From Bacteroidales bacterium (lineage in GTDB: Bacteria > Bacteroidota > Bacteroidia > Bacteroidales > P3): DNA of 11,819 bases. A program made the position numbers and the translations under genes. This document shows positions 1 through 7,732 of this stretch, piece by piece. Below the pieces are notes generated by a model. The model was not told the DNA's origin. It was given only the letters and a program-made list of their open reading frames with translations, and searched no databases. Numbering within the stretch: the stretch's first letter is position 1; each line of letters opens with the position of its first letter. The DNA lies in the NCBI GenBank assembly GCA_017647065.1, contig JAGCLI010000073.1, positions 1-11,819 on the forward strand, read 5' to 3'.

Positions 1-360
1 AATGTTATTAGTTCCACGTTTATGTTTATAATAAAAAAGCGTATCTCCATTTTTTGTGTAAACACCTCTATATTCCATTATTCCGGGATTGCCACTGCAC
101 GCTGCATCTGTTGAAATGCTTTCATAAATAGGAAGATTGGCAGTTAAGATTGTTTGTAAAACAGGTTTTGTTTTTTTATTTTTTGAAATAAACTTATCGG
201 GATTGTCATTAAATGCCTTTTGTGCTTGTTCTAAATTTTCAAAAGATTTGTATTTTGCACCTTCAAATCCTTTAACACTTTCTTCGCAATCTTTCCAAGA
301 GTCAAAAACTCCGGTTTTCTTTCCAATCCAAACTACGTAATATTTATTTTTCTTTGCCAT
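1..360 (-). CDS. rnhA: Ribonuclease H (RNase HI) with N-terminal viroplasmin-type domain, 3' end outside window
   Basis: The enzyme cleaves the RNA strand of RNA-DNA hybrids in the cytoplasm (R-loops, primers, misincorporated ribonucleotides). The frame reads from ATG at 360 to the window edge as 120 codons without a stop. Residues 6-50 (YYVVWIGKKTGVFDSW ... GAKYKSF) are the caulimovirus viroplasmin/RNase H1 hybrid-binding domain, which grips the hybrid. After a linker, residues 82-120 begin the catalytic domain: STDAACSGNPGIMEYRGV carries the first catalytic aspartate (Asp85) and closely resembles the Bacillus halodurans type, ending at GTNNI. The remaining catalytic acidic residues lie beyond the edge and cannot be checked. 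The ATG is 5 nt after the stop of the large secreted-protein gene, so it probably shares that transcript. No separate promoter is evident. Family assignment is strong; whether the gene is intact is unknown. Confidence 0.93.
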   Translation of the reverse strand, partial: MAKKNKYYVVWIGKKTGVFDSWKDCEESVKGFEGAKYKSFENLEQAQKAFNDNPDKFISKNKKTKPVLQTILTANLPIYESISTDAACSGNPGIMEYRGVYTKNGDTLFYYKHKRGTNNI

Positions 361-365
361 TTCAA

Positions 366-3300
366 TTACCTTATTAAAGTAATGTCTCCTCCTTCAACAA
401 ATTTCTTTCCTCCTGCACAATTAACTATAAGTCTATAAAAATAAACTGCAGCATCACAAGGTTTTCCATTAAAAGTGCCGTCCCAACCCTCAGATAATTT
501 ATCGGTAAAGAATACACTTTCTCCCCAGCGGTCAAAGATTTCAAATTCAAAACTTTCAATCCATTCACCCTTTACAAAAACAATATCATTTTTACCATCA
601 TTGTTCGGTGTGAAAACATTAGGTAGATAAATATTTGGACGTTCACACTCCACTACATCAACCTCTATCCAAATACTATCTTTAACCTCGCAACCGTGAT
701 TATCGCTTACTGTTACAAAATAATAACCCGATTCATATACGGTGGCATTTGTTATATGTGAAAAAGGATTTGAAAGGTTTTCATTAGGAGTCCAATGATA
801 CGACATGCCGTAAATATAATTGGCACTAAGTGTTATTTGCTCTCCGTCAAAAACTCTTGTGTGGTTTGCTTGAACTTGAATATCGCTAAGATTGTCTATG
901 AAAGAAATTTCAACCGAATCTCGTGCAGTACATTGATTAGCATCGGTTATATCTACATAATATGTTCCGCAACATAAATCCTCTATTGAAAAACTTGTCT
1001 CTCCATTTGACCAAGTATAAGAATAAGGAAGTAAACCACCATTTGCTTGTACACTTGCTGTAGCTCCACAACCTTCTTGACAATTATTGTCGGTTTTTGT
1101 AGTAGTTGTAGTAATATTGTATTTGCTTTCAATAGTTATAGTGTCGCTTATATGACAACCTTGTGCATCTTGTATTGTAAAAGCGTAATTTCCATCGCAT
1201 AAGTTCTCTAAATCAAAACCACTAAGGGTAGAATCATTCCATAAAATATTGTAAGGTTCTACTCCATTTTGAGCAGAAATATGTATTTGACCATTACAAG
1301 TGTTTCCGCAAATATTTGTATCAACCGAAAGACTAATATTCAATTGTGAAATGCTATTTATTGTAAAGTTTTCTTCAAATTGACAACCATAAACGTCTTC
1401 TACCATAACCGAATAATCGCCTATGGGTAAATTTCCAATAGAATCTATTGAGTTTTGGCCATTACTCCAAGTATAAGAGACAATTAAACTATCCCATGGA
1501 CTATTTATTAAGGCGTAACCATCACTTTCTTGTGGGCAAGAAACATCTTGAATAGTTAAATCAAGACTATTGATTGGACTTACTACAATTTGTTGCACCA
1601 AAGTATCGCTACACTCAGGTGTTGTTATAACTAAACGATAAGTCTTATTGCCCGAAACAATTGCGTATGGATTTGGAGAAGATGGATTGGTTAGTCCCTC
1701 GCTTGGAATCCAAGAATAACTTACGCTATCTTGTGAATAGGTTTGTATTCCAATTTGTAATAAATCTCCATTGCATGCTTGTAGGGTTGGAAGAGTATCT
1801 GTGTAAGAGTCAAGCAAGATAATTTGTTTTGTAATAGTGTCTGCTGCAATGCAACCATAATTTTTATATGCTATTAGTTTTACTTCGTATGTACCTGCTT
1901 GATTATAGTAATGTGAAGGAGAGGGTAGGGAAGATAGAGTGCCGTCTCCAAAATCCCAAAGAAAACTATCTCCACGTCCAATATTGGTAAAATGAACAGT
2001 ATCAGGAAAACAAATATAGTCAGGAGTAAGAAAATCCGCTACAGCAAAGTCATCGTGAATTTGAAACTTATATGCCGCCATATTACAATTGCTTGCTTGA
2101 TTGGAATTGCTCCAAGCGTTTGGCGTTATAGGGAAGTTTTGACTTCCGTTGCAAGAGGCACAAACTACTTGATAGAGATTGCTATATTTATCGAAACGAG
2201 AAGTACCTCCATCAACGTGGTCATTGCCGTATGTTGCAGAGTTATTTAATTCTCCAAAGAAAGTAGCGTATTCTAAGATTGAAGCATCGTGAGAAAGCGA
2301 CATAATATAAAAATCTGTTCCGTCAGTAATGGATTGATAAGCGTCATTTGTTGTTTGCATATTCATTGTTCCAAAAACTTGAAGATTGCTTGGAGCAACA
2401 TATTTAAAGATTCGTCCCCAACCTGCTGCATATATTCTTCCGCAAACATCGACCGCAAAACTTGTAGGAGAGATATTTATTTGATTATCGCCCGTTCCAA
2501 AAACCGTACTCCACACAAGAGAGGTTAAATCGGGTTCAAATTTTGCTAAAAACTGACCACTATTAGGTATATTGTATGATGCGTTATACACCAAATCGCT
2601 TCCTTCTGCCTTTGTTTGCCCAAAAATATGAGGATAACCATTTCTATCACACCTTACAAAATAAGATAAATCAAATCTATTGGATCCAAAAAAAGTAGAG
2701 GCAAGTAAGTTGTTTCCATTATAAGAAACCAATGCTAAAAAACCATCAGGAGAACCTGTTTCAAAGACAGTGTCGTATGCATTATTGGTTATAGGAAAAT
2801 TCTCAGAGATTGTTCCACCTGTTACATAGAGATTATAAGATGTATCAACGTCTATCGAAAATACTGCGTCATCTCCACTTCCTCCAATAAAAGAAGAGAA
2901 AATCATTGTGCGTAAAGCATAATCTAATTTAAAAATAACCCCTTCTTGATTACCACCAAAAGTTGTTTGAAAGGCGTTTTGCGTTACAGGAAAGTCAGAA
3001 GAAAAAGTTGTAGTTCCTACATAGATATTATTTTGGTCATCTGTAATCAATTCACCTCTTGCACCATCGCCATAATTTGCATAAAGAGAATCATTTCCAA
3101 AATAAGCAATATATTGATTTGCATTATAAATTTCTCGATAGTTTAATCCATCGTTATTTGTTCCTCCAACGTAGGTAGAGGCCAATAAAGCAGTGCCGTC
3201 ATTGGAAAAACGACTAACGTAAATATCCACTCCAAAAGGAAAACTCACCGTTCCATCGTATGTAATTGTAGAACCGGTAGAAAAACTCTCCGAAAAAGCG

Positions 3301-4295
3301 TATGGGGTTGTAGGAAAATTATAACTACCTGTTGTTCCCATTACTACTAATTCATCATATTGATTAACAATCATACTGTGTGGCATTTCACTTTGGTCGC
3401 CTCCGTAGTATGTAGAAAAGAGTAATTGACTTCCGTCTTGCGAAAATTTACTAACAGCACAATCCCAACCCGCTGCGTATGTATCTACAAATGCTCCTAA
3501 TGTCGTTGGATAACCTATATTATCAACAATACTTCCCGAATAAAGATTTCCGTAAGGGTCAAAGGTAGAGGTGAAACCCCAATTGTCTGCCGTACTTCCC
3601 GAATAAGTTGAAAAGATTAGTGCAGGGTCAATAATCAAAGGCAGAGTCTTATCATAGTTGCCTATTTTGTAAGAAACATTATTATCTTTCAAAGAAAATT
3701 CAACTTGAACAGGTGTTTCCTTTCCGTTAATGATTTGATAAGCGTATGGTTTTTCCTCAATTATTTCACCTAAACAAGTCTTTAAAATCAATTCATCTTT
3801 TTTTAATTTGATATCATAAAGACCTTTGTATTGCAAAACAATATCCTCAACCACTCCATTAGGATTTACAATAAATTCGTGTTTAAGAGCATTGTCTTTT
3901 GAATAAACTCTCCAATCTATATTATTGAAAATATTTTGATAAACAATCTCTTGATACGCCCTTACCTTGTATGCCCATTTTTCTTTTTCCTTTCCGATGA
4001 AATAATTAGAGTAAGAGGGTAGAGGATTAGGAGTTTTTATACTTGGAGTTAAAGGGTTTTTTACCTCAATTTTGAAAGCGTGAGCAGAATTAGTCTTTTT
4101 CTCTTGATTTTTCTCTACATCGTTTAAATGAAACACTAATCCGTCTTTTTCAACGAATAAAGCACCTTTTTGCAATCGTGCTTTAAAGAGAATATTTCCT
4201 TCCCATTGCCCTTTGTTTTGCTCAAAACATAGGGTTTGACCATTGCTTAAAAAGGATAAAAAGCATAATAAAAAACAAAAATAAGCGTTTTTCAT
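366..4295 (-). CDS. Giant secreted SBBP/PKD/SprB-repeat protein with T9SS type-B (gliding motility-associated) C-terminal domain
   Basis: A predicted surface or released protein of 1309 residues, exported by Sec and then by the type IX system. From the ATG at 4295: signal peptide about 1-20 (cleavage near SNG-Q); an N-terminal domain (NKGQWEGNILFKARL onward, to about 225) typical of proteins that precede SBBP repeats; beta-propeller SBBP repeats about 225-750, with recurring 'lhfSTYhGG' starts and 'hYVhGxT ... FPIT' ends (STYYGG, STYVGG, SSFIGG, STFFGS, ATFFGE); a PKD domain about 755-830 (FLWDFGDGT); an Ig-like segment to about 910; three SprB-like repeats about 910-1131; another Ig/PKD-like domain (WTPNENLSNP); and a C-terminal CHU_C domain about 1218-1309 opening YLPNVFTPNNDGKND. 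That last domain is the type-B T9SS sorting signal. The frame stays open upstream to an ATG at 4322, but the 4295 start places the signal peptide correctly and follows a promoter directly. Binding target or function is unknown: adhesin-like by architecture, not proven. Confidence 0.93.
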   Translation of the reverse strand: MKNAYFCFLLCFLSFLSNGQTLCFEQNKGQWEGNILFKARLQKGALFVEKDGLVFHLNDVEKNQEKKTNSAHAFKIEVKNPLTPSIKTPNPLPSYSNYFIGKEKEKWAYKVRAYQEIVYQNIFNNIDWRVYSKDNALKHEFIVNPNGVVEDIVLQYKGLYDIKLKKDELILKTCLGEIIEEKPYAYQIINGKETPVQVEFSLKDNNVSYKIGNYDKTLPLIIDPALIFSTYSGSTADNWGFTSTFDPYGNLYSGSIVDNIGYPTTLGAFVDTYAAGWDCAVSKFSQDGSQLLFSTYYGGDQSEMPHSMIVNQYDELVVMGTTGSYNFPTTPYAFSESFSTGSTITYDGTVSFPFGVDIYVSRFSNDGTALLASTYVGGTNNDGLNYREIYNANQYIAYFGNDSLYANYGDGARGELITDDQNNIYVGTTTFSSDFPVTQNAFQTTFGGNQEGVIFKLDYALRTMIFSSFIGGSGDDAVFSIDVDTSYNLYVTGGTISENFPITNNAYDTVFETGSPDGFLALVSYNGNNLLASTFFGSNRFDLSYFVRCDRNGYPHIFGQTKAEGSDLVYNASYNIPNSGQFLAKFEPDLTSLVWSTVFGTGDNQINISPTSFAVDVCGRIYAAGWGRIFKYVAPSNLQVFGTMNMQTTNDAYQSITDGTDFYIMSLSHDASILEYATFFGELNNSATYGNDHVDGGTSRFDKYSNLYQVVCASCNGSQNFPITPNAWSNSNQASNCNMAAYKFQIHDDFAVADFLTPDYICFPDTVHFTNIGRGDSFLWDFGDGTLSSLPSPSHYYNQAGTYEVKLIAYKNYGCIAADTITKQIILLDSYTDTLPTLQACNGDLLQIGIQTYSQDSVSYSWIPSEGLTNPSSPNPYAIVSGNKTYRLVITTPECSDTLVQQIVVSPINSLDLTIQDVSCPQESDGYALINSPWDSLIVSYTWSNGQNSIDSIGNLPIGDYSVMVEDVYGCQFEENFTINSISQLNISLSVDTNICGNTCNGQIHISAQNGVEPYNILWNDSTLSGFDLENLCDGNYAFTIQDAQGCHISDTITIESKYNITTTTTKTDNNCQEGCGATASVQANGGLLPYSYTWSNGETSFSIEDLCCGTYYVDITDANQCTARDSVEISFIDNLSDIQVQANHTRVFDGEQITLSANYIYGMSYHWTPNENLSNPFSHITNATVYESGYYFVTVSDNHGCEVKDSIWIEVDVVECERPNIYLPNVFTPNNDGKNDIVFVKGEWIESFEFEIFDRWGESVFFTDKLSEGWDGTFNGKPCDAAVYFYRLIVNCAGGKKFVEGGDITLIR
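903..1568 (-). repeat. Three tandem, diverged SprB-like protein repeats inside the giant secreted protein
   Basis: Three consecutive units of about 70 residues share one plan: a start such as LTIQDVSC, ISLSVDTNIC or TTTTTKTDNNC; a middle with aromatic Trp-Ser-Asn-Gly or similar (YTWSNGQ, NILWNDS, YTWSNGE); then a 'GxYxxxhxDxxGC' end (GDYSVMVEDVYGC, GNYAFTIQDAQGC, GTYYVDITDANQC). This matches the SprB repeat family found in the Flavobacterium gliding adhesin SprB and many other Bacteroidota surface proteins. Each unit keeps a cysteine near its start and one at its end, and units two and three have extra Cys pairs. At the DNA level the copies are well diverged, so this is an old protein-level duplication rather than a recombining DNA repeat. 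Confidence 0.75.
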
Positions 4296-4299
4296 AGTA

Positions 4300-4307
4300 C
4301 AAATATA
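4300..4307 (-). promoter_or_regulatory. Bacteroidota -7 promoter element TATATTTG for the giant secreted-protein gene
   Basis: Read on the minus strand, TATATTTG matches the Bacteroidota consensus TAnnTTTG exactly. Only four bases (TACT) separate it from the ATG at 4295, so transcription would begin at or next to the start codon. A -33 TTG element at the usual 17-23 nt spacing is not convincing (only T-rich sequence is there). Confidence 0.6.
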
Positions 4308-4322
4308 CGAAAAAAATCTCAA

Positions 4323-4865
4323 ATGAATATAAAGAAGATAGTTTTTTTAGGATTATTTAGTTTAGTGTCATTTATCTCAAATGCACAATTTGATACCTTT
4401 CGTTCGGGTGTGATTTTAGGATTTTCTCCCAATAAATCAATTTTAGAATCCGCACCTTTGAATGTAGGACTTACAACAGAGTTTATTCTTCCAATAGTTA
4501 AAGTAGGAGCAGAGGTAGATTTACTTTACGAACTTAAAGCATTACAACTTCAAAACGGTAGTTTTACCGAACGTTTCTCTAATTTTAAATTACCAATCTA
4601 TTTAAAATGGAAAATAGGTATACCAAAATTTAGAGGAATTCTTGGAGCAGGAGCAACATATTCTCTTTCGTGGAAAGATTTAAGTGATTATGGAATTTCT
4701 CTTAAAACTTTTGATACTTGGAGTTTTTCTGCAATAGCAGGAGTAGAGATTTTCAATAAATTACAACTTCGTATAAATTACGATTATCAATTTCCAAACT
4801 CTCAATTAAAGCATATATTTAAAGGAAACACAACCCTAACCCTTGGCATAGGTTATTGGTTTTAA
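4323..4865 (+). CDS. Small outer-membrane beta-barrel protein (porin-family / OMP_b-brl type)
   Basis: A 180-residue protein predicted to sit in the outer membrane. Residues 1-21 form a signal peptide (Lys-Lys then a hydrophobic stretch, SNA before Gln22; Q after the cut is common in this phylum). The mature part of about 159 residues alternates hydrophobic and polar residues in short strands (AEVDLLYELKAL, LKLRIN-like LQLRINYDYQF, AGATYSLSW). It ends in a strand with a terminal aromatic, LTLGIGYWF, the BAM recognition pattern of barrel proteins. The length fits an eight-stranded barrel. I do not recognise a named member; a PorT-like role is possible but PorT is usually longer. It diverges from the giant secreted-protein gene with 27 nt between start codons, so its promoter must lie within that gene's 5' end, and I see no clean TAnnTTTG there. 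It converges with phoH at a 6-nt gap. Confidence 0.82.
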   Translation: MNIKKIVFLGLFSLVSFISNAQFDTFRSGVILGFSPNKSILESAPLNVGLTTEFILPIVKVGAEVDLLYELKALQLQNGSFTERFSNFKLPIYLKWKIGIPKFRGILGAGATYSLSWKDLSDYGISLKTFDTWSFSAIAGVEIFNKLQLRINYDYQFPNSQLKHIFKGNTTLTLGIGYWF

Positions 4866-4871
4866 TAAAAC

Positions 4872-5792
4872 TTAATCCAACGCCTCAATAATCTTGCTTA
4901 CGAGTTTGTGACGCACTATGTCGCAAGATTGAAGTTCTATTACAGCAATACCTTTAATGTGTTTGACTCTTTCTATTGTTGGAAGAAGTCCCGAAAGTTG
5001 ATTTTTCGGAAGGTCAATCTGTGTTACATCTCCTGTTATTATGAATTTTGAGTTTCTTCCCATTCGTGTAAGAAACATTTTCAATTGTTCCATTGAGGTG
5101 TTTTGTGCCTCGTCCAAAATAACAAAAGCATTATCAAGAGTTCTTCCTCGCATAAATGCCAAAGGTGCTATTTCAATTACGCCTTGTTGAATAAGAGATT
5201 CTAATTTTTGTTGCGAAAGCATATCTCTTAAAGCATCGTAAAGAGGTTGTAAATAAGGGTCAAGTTTTTCTTTTAAATCTCCGGGAAGAAAACCAAGATT
5301 CTCTCCTGCCTCTACTGCTGGACGGGTAAGTATTATACGTCTTACTACTTTTGCTTTTAGTGCTCTAACGGCAAGTGCTACTGCTGTGTAGGTTTTTCCA
5401 CTTCCTGCTGGTCCAATGGCAAAAATCATATCGTTTTTTTCGCTTTCTTTCACCATTTTTGCTTGATTTTCGCTTCTTGCCTTTACCCTCAAACCATTAT
5501 CTCCATAAACCAAGACTTCTTCTTCCTTATTCTTGAAATATTCGTTTTGTTGCAAAACCGACATTATTATCTTTTCATCAATATAGGTTTGGTTTTCGTA
5601 TGCGATTATAAGGTTATTGAAAAATGTTTCAAAGTCTCGTAAGTCTTTTTCTTCTCCACAAACAAGGAGTTTTTCGCTTCTTTCGGTTAATTCAAGGTGA
5701 GGGAAGATTGTTTCAAGAAATCTAAAATTTTTATTGTTTACTCCCCAAAATTCTCTAAGGTCTATGTTTTCTAAATTAAAACTTAATTCCAT
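4872..5792 (-). CDS. phoH: PhoH family ATPase (PhoH/YbeZ-like)
   Basis: A cytoplasmic P-loop NTPase of the PhoH/YbeZ family, linked in other bacteria to RNA metabolism and ribosome or 16S rRNA maturation alongside YbeY. In 306 residues there is an N-terminal region of about 100 residues (family-typical small RNA-binding-like domain), then the PhoH core. The core has Walker A GPAGSGKT at 127-134 (Lys133), a conserved TRPAVEAGENLGFLPG stretch at 156-171, Walker B FVILDEAQN at 223-231 (Asp227, Glu228), sensor-like TGDVTQIDL at 253-261, and a C-terminal Arg294 in DIVRHKLV that could act as arginine finger. All key motifs are intact and the length is normal. Its ATG follows directly on the TAA of the upstream OmpA-family gene, so the two are co-transcribed and probably translationally coupled. 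The precise physiological substrate of the family is not established. Confidence 0.95.
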   Translation of the reverse strand: MELSFNLENIDLREFWGVNNKNFRFLETIFPHLELTERSEKLLVCGEEKDLRDFETFFNNLIIAYENQTYIDEKIIMSVLQQNEYFKNKEEEVLVYGDNGLRVKARSENQAKMVKESEKNDMIFAIGPAGSGKTYTAVALAVRALKAKVVRRIILTRPAVEAGENLGFLPGDLKEKLDPYLQPLYDALRDMLSQQKLESLIQQGVIEIAPLAFMRGRTLDNAFVILDEAQNTSMEQLKMFLTRMGRNSKFIITGDVTQIDLPKNQLSGLLPTIERVKHIKGIAVIELQSCDIVRHKLVSKIIEALD

Positions 5793-7616
5793 TTATTCAA
5801 TGATTTTTATTTCTGTTCTACGGTTTAATGCTCTGCCTTGTTCACTATCATTATCTGCTATTGGTCGAGAAAATCCATAACCTTTTGCTTTTAGACGTGA
5901 GGAATCTATTCCCTTTTCCTCTAAGTAAGAAACAATAGCTTCGGCTCTTTGTTGTGAAAGGGTTTGATTATGTTCTGCTTTTCCAACATTGTCGGTGTGT
6001 CCCTCGATTAAGAGTTTTAATGAAGGATTGTTTTGTAAAAGTTCTATTAGGGTTTGCAATTCGGCGTACGAGGTTGGTAATAGAGCGTGGGAGTTTGTTT
6101 CAAAGAATATGTTTTTTAAAACTATGCTTTCTCCTGTTTTGATTGGTGTGAGTAGTATTTGTTTTTCTTGGTTTTCTCTATCGGTTGAAATGTTTTCAGA
6201 ATAGAAAAGATAACCCTCACAAGAAATAGAAAAAGCATATTCTTCTCCTTGTGTAAGGCAGATAAGAAACTCGCCTGTTGTTTTATCGGATAGACTTTCG
6301 TGAGCGAGTTTTGTGTTTTTCAAATTCTTGATTTGTAGGCGTGCATTTAATGGTTTCTTACTTTCTTTGTCAAGTATTTGACCTTTGATATAAGATGCTG
6401 CAAGAGGTCTTATTTCTTCGGGCATAGTAAAGCAGTAAAGGTCTAAATCGCAAGCATATATTGCAAAATCACCGCTTGCAGATAGGGTAAGGGAGTTTTC
6501 ATCTTTTGAAGTGTTGATAGGATAACCAAGATTTTTTGCTTGTTGAAATTTTCCATTCTCTATATTTGAATAAAAAAGGTCAAATCCACCCATTCCTAAA
6601 TGCTCATCGCTTGCAAAATAAAGCACTGTATTGGATTGATGAACAAAAGGCGACATTTCATTTCCAATAGTGTTTATACTACTGCCACAATTTTTTGCCT
6701 TTGTCCATTGTCCATTGTCTTTTAGGTAAGAATAATAAATATCAGATTTGCCAAAACCGCCATTTCTATTAGAGACAAAAAACAAGGTTCTCCCATCCGA
6801 TGCTATGCAAGGTTGAGAATCCCAAGCGTTTGAATTAACATTTGCTCCCAAGTTTTTAGGTTCTTGCCATTGACCGCCAACTTTTTCACTTACATATATA
6901 TCGCAACTACCTAAACCATTCTCTGCTCCACAGCGTGTAAAGAAAATAAAACGACCATCGGGTGAAAGACTTCCTGCACCTTCGTTAAAATCGGAGTTTA
7001 ATAAACTTGGTAGTTTTTCTGCCTTTGTCCATTGATTGTTTTTGTTTTGAGAGATAAAAAAATCTTCACCTTTATCCCTTCTTGTGAAAAGTAATTGAGA
7101 GGCATCTGCTGTCAAACAAGGTAAATACTCATCATATTGAGTGTTGATTGCATTTCCCATATTCTTTGGCGAAAAATCAACAGGATTTTCTTTTTGAAAG
7201 GTGCGAAAATCTGCCGTTTCTTTTAATTTCAATGCTTGCTCGGAATAGCGTTTACAAGGGATAGTGCTTGCAAAGAATGTAACACTATCATATTTCTCTT
7301 CCAAGAGATAAATATTTGCAAGGTCAATATAGAGTTTACAATCAAAGGTTTTGTCTTTTTGCCAAACTATTAAAAGTTCTTGCTTTGCTTGTTCAATATT
7401 GTTTTGAACAATGTAGATTTCCGAAAGTGCTAAATAAGTAGAAAGAAAATCGGGATACTTATCTTTTAGAGAAAGTAATTCTTCTTGTGCTTTGTCTATT
7501 TGATTTGTACGCAAGAGTTGTACTGCTTTTTCAAAACGCTTTTCTGCCTTTGATTGAGCAAAAGATAAAGCAGAGAAAAAACAAGAAAAAATAAAGATTA
7601 AAAATATTTTTTTCAT
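5793..7616 (-). CDS. OmpA family protein with TPR, PD40 propeller and carboxypeptidase-regulatory-like domains (PorE-like)
   Basis: A periplasmic, peptidoglycan-anchored protein of 607 residues. Signal peptide 1-20 (SFA before Gln21). TPR-like helices about 23-135. PD40/WD40-like beta-propeller about 150-400, with repeats such as LSPDGRFIFFTR (217-228), SDGRTLFFVSNRNGGFGKSD (273-292) and LYFASDEHLGMGGFDLFYS (332-350). Carboxypeptidase-regulatory-like beta sandwich about 408-490 (IKGQILDKESKKPLNARL). OmpA C-terminal domain about 498-607, including GHTDNVG and LSQQRAEA; Asp542 and Arg557 are the pair that holds diaminopimelate in OmpA domains. This domain order is that of PorE, the T9SS component of Porphyromonas gingivalis. 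Similar OmpA paralogues are common in the phylum, so PorE itself is only a candidate. PorE is described as a lipoprotein, but no proper lipobox is seen here (Cys12 lies too early, within the hydrophobic core). It is first gene of a unit with phoH. Confidence 0.9.
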   Translation of the reverse strand: MKKIFLIFIFSCFFSALSFAQSKAEKRFEKAVQLLRTNQIDKAQEELLSLKDKYPDFLSTYLALSEIYIVQNNIEQAKQELLIVWQKDKTFDCKLYIDLANIYLLEEKYDSVTFFASTIPCKRYSEQALKLKETADFRTFQKENPVDFSPKNMGNAINTQYDEYLPCLTADASQLLFTRRDKGEDFFISQNKNNQWTKAEKLPSLLNSDFNEGAGSLSPDGRFIFFTRCGAENGLGSCDIYVSEKVGGQWQEPKNLGANVNSNAWDSQPCIASDGRTLFFVSNRNGGFGKSDIYYSYLKDNGQWTKAKNCGSSINTIGNEMSPFVHQSNTVLYFASDEHLGMGGFDLFYSNIENGKFQQAKNLGYPINTSKDENSLTLSASGDFAIYACDLDLYCFTMPEEIRPLAASYIKGQILDKESKKPLNARLQIKNLKNTKLAHESLSDKTTGEFLICLTQGEEYAFSISCEGYLFYSENISTDRENQEKQILLTPIKTGESIVLKNIFFETNSHALLPTSYAELQTLIELLQNNPSLKLLIEGHTDNVGKAEHNQTLSQQRAEAIVSYLEEKGIDSSRLKAKGYGFSRPIADNDSEQGRALNRRTEIKIIE

Positions 7617-7629
7617 TATTATTTTTTTG

Positions 7630-7663
7630 CAAATGTAAAGAAAATTTGTGAAAATAGTTCAAA
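7630..7663 (-). promoter_or_regulatory. Promoter of the PorE-like/phoH operon (TTTG ... TACATTTG)
   Basis: On the minus strand, -7 element TACATTTG (7637-7630) matches TAnnTTTG exactly. A TTTG lies 22 nt upstream (7663-7660), within the 17-23 nt spacing described for Flavobacterium promoters. The start codon at 7616 is 13 nt beyond the -7 box, giving a leader of roughly 9 nt with no SD. Confidence 0.72.
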
Positions 7664-7706
7664 GAAAAACGCTCGTAAGTCTTTATTTATGACAAACGAG
7701 CGCTTT
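7657..7706 (-). terminator. Intrinsic terminator of the lgt-gpmA unit
   Basis: On the minus strand, CGCTCGT (7702-7696) pairs perfectly with ACGAGCG (7676-7670). Flanking AAA/TTT pairs lie beyond a single mismatch, and a small GTC/GAC stem can form inside the 19-nt loop. The stem is followed immediately by TTTTTCTTT. It sits about 30 nt after the gpmA stop. On the plus strand the 3' flank is also T-rich, but no plus-strand gene ends here. Confidence 0.82.
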
Positions 7707-7732
7707 GTTTTATTTATTCAATGCTTTTTTTC

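Noticed and set aside
137..340. Plus-strand open frame opposite the RNase H gene.
   Set aside because: It is antisense to a recognisable viroplasmin/RNase H reading frame and resembles no family.
795..3146. Several 60-85 codon plus-strand open frames opposite the giant secreted protein.
   Set aside because: They are isolated short frames of atypical composition, rich in Cys, Ile and basic residues, antisense to a continuous domain-rich gene: shadows.
4296..4322. Upstream ATG at 4322 giving a 9-residue longer secreted protein.
   Set aside because: The added residues would precede an already complete Lys-plus-hydrophobic signal peptide, and the promoter element lies within this stretch.
4855..4886. 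Palindromic GTTTTAATAAAAC flanked by TTGG/CCAA at the convergent barrel/phoH gene ends, as a two-way terminator.
   Set aside because: The stem is short and almost all A-T, and neither strand has a T-tract after it. A terminator for this junction is not supported.
5793..7616. Lipoprotein signal at Cys12 of the OmpA-family protein, to match PorE as a lipoprotein.
   Set aside because: Cys12 lies in the middle of the hydrophobic core, without an L-(A/S)-(G/A)-C lipobox; SFA-Q at 18-21 fits signal peptidase I better.
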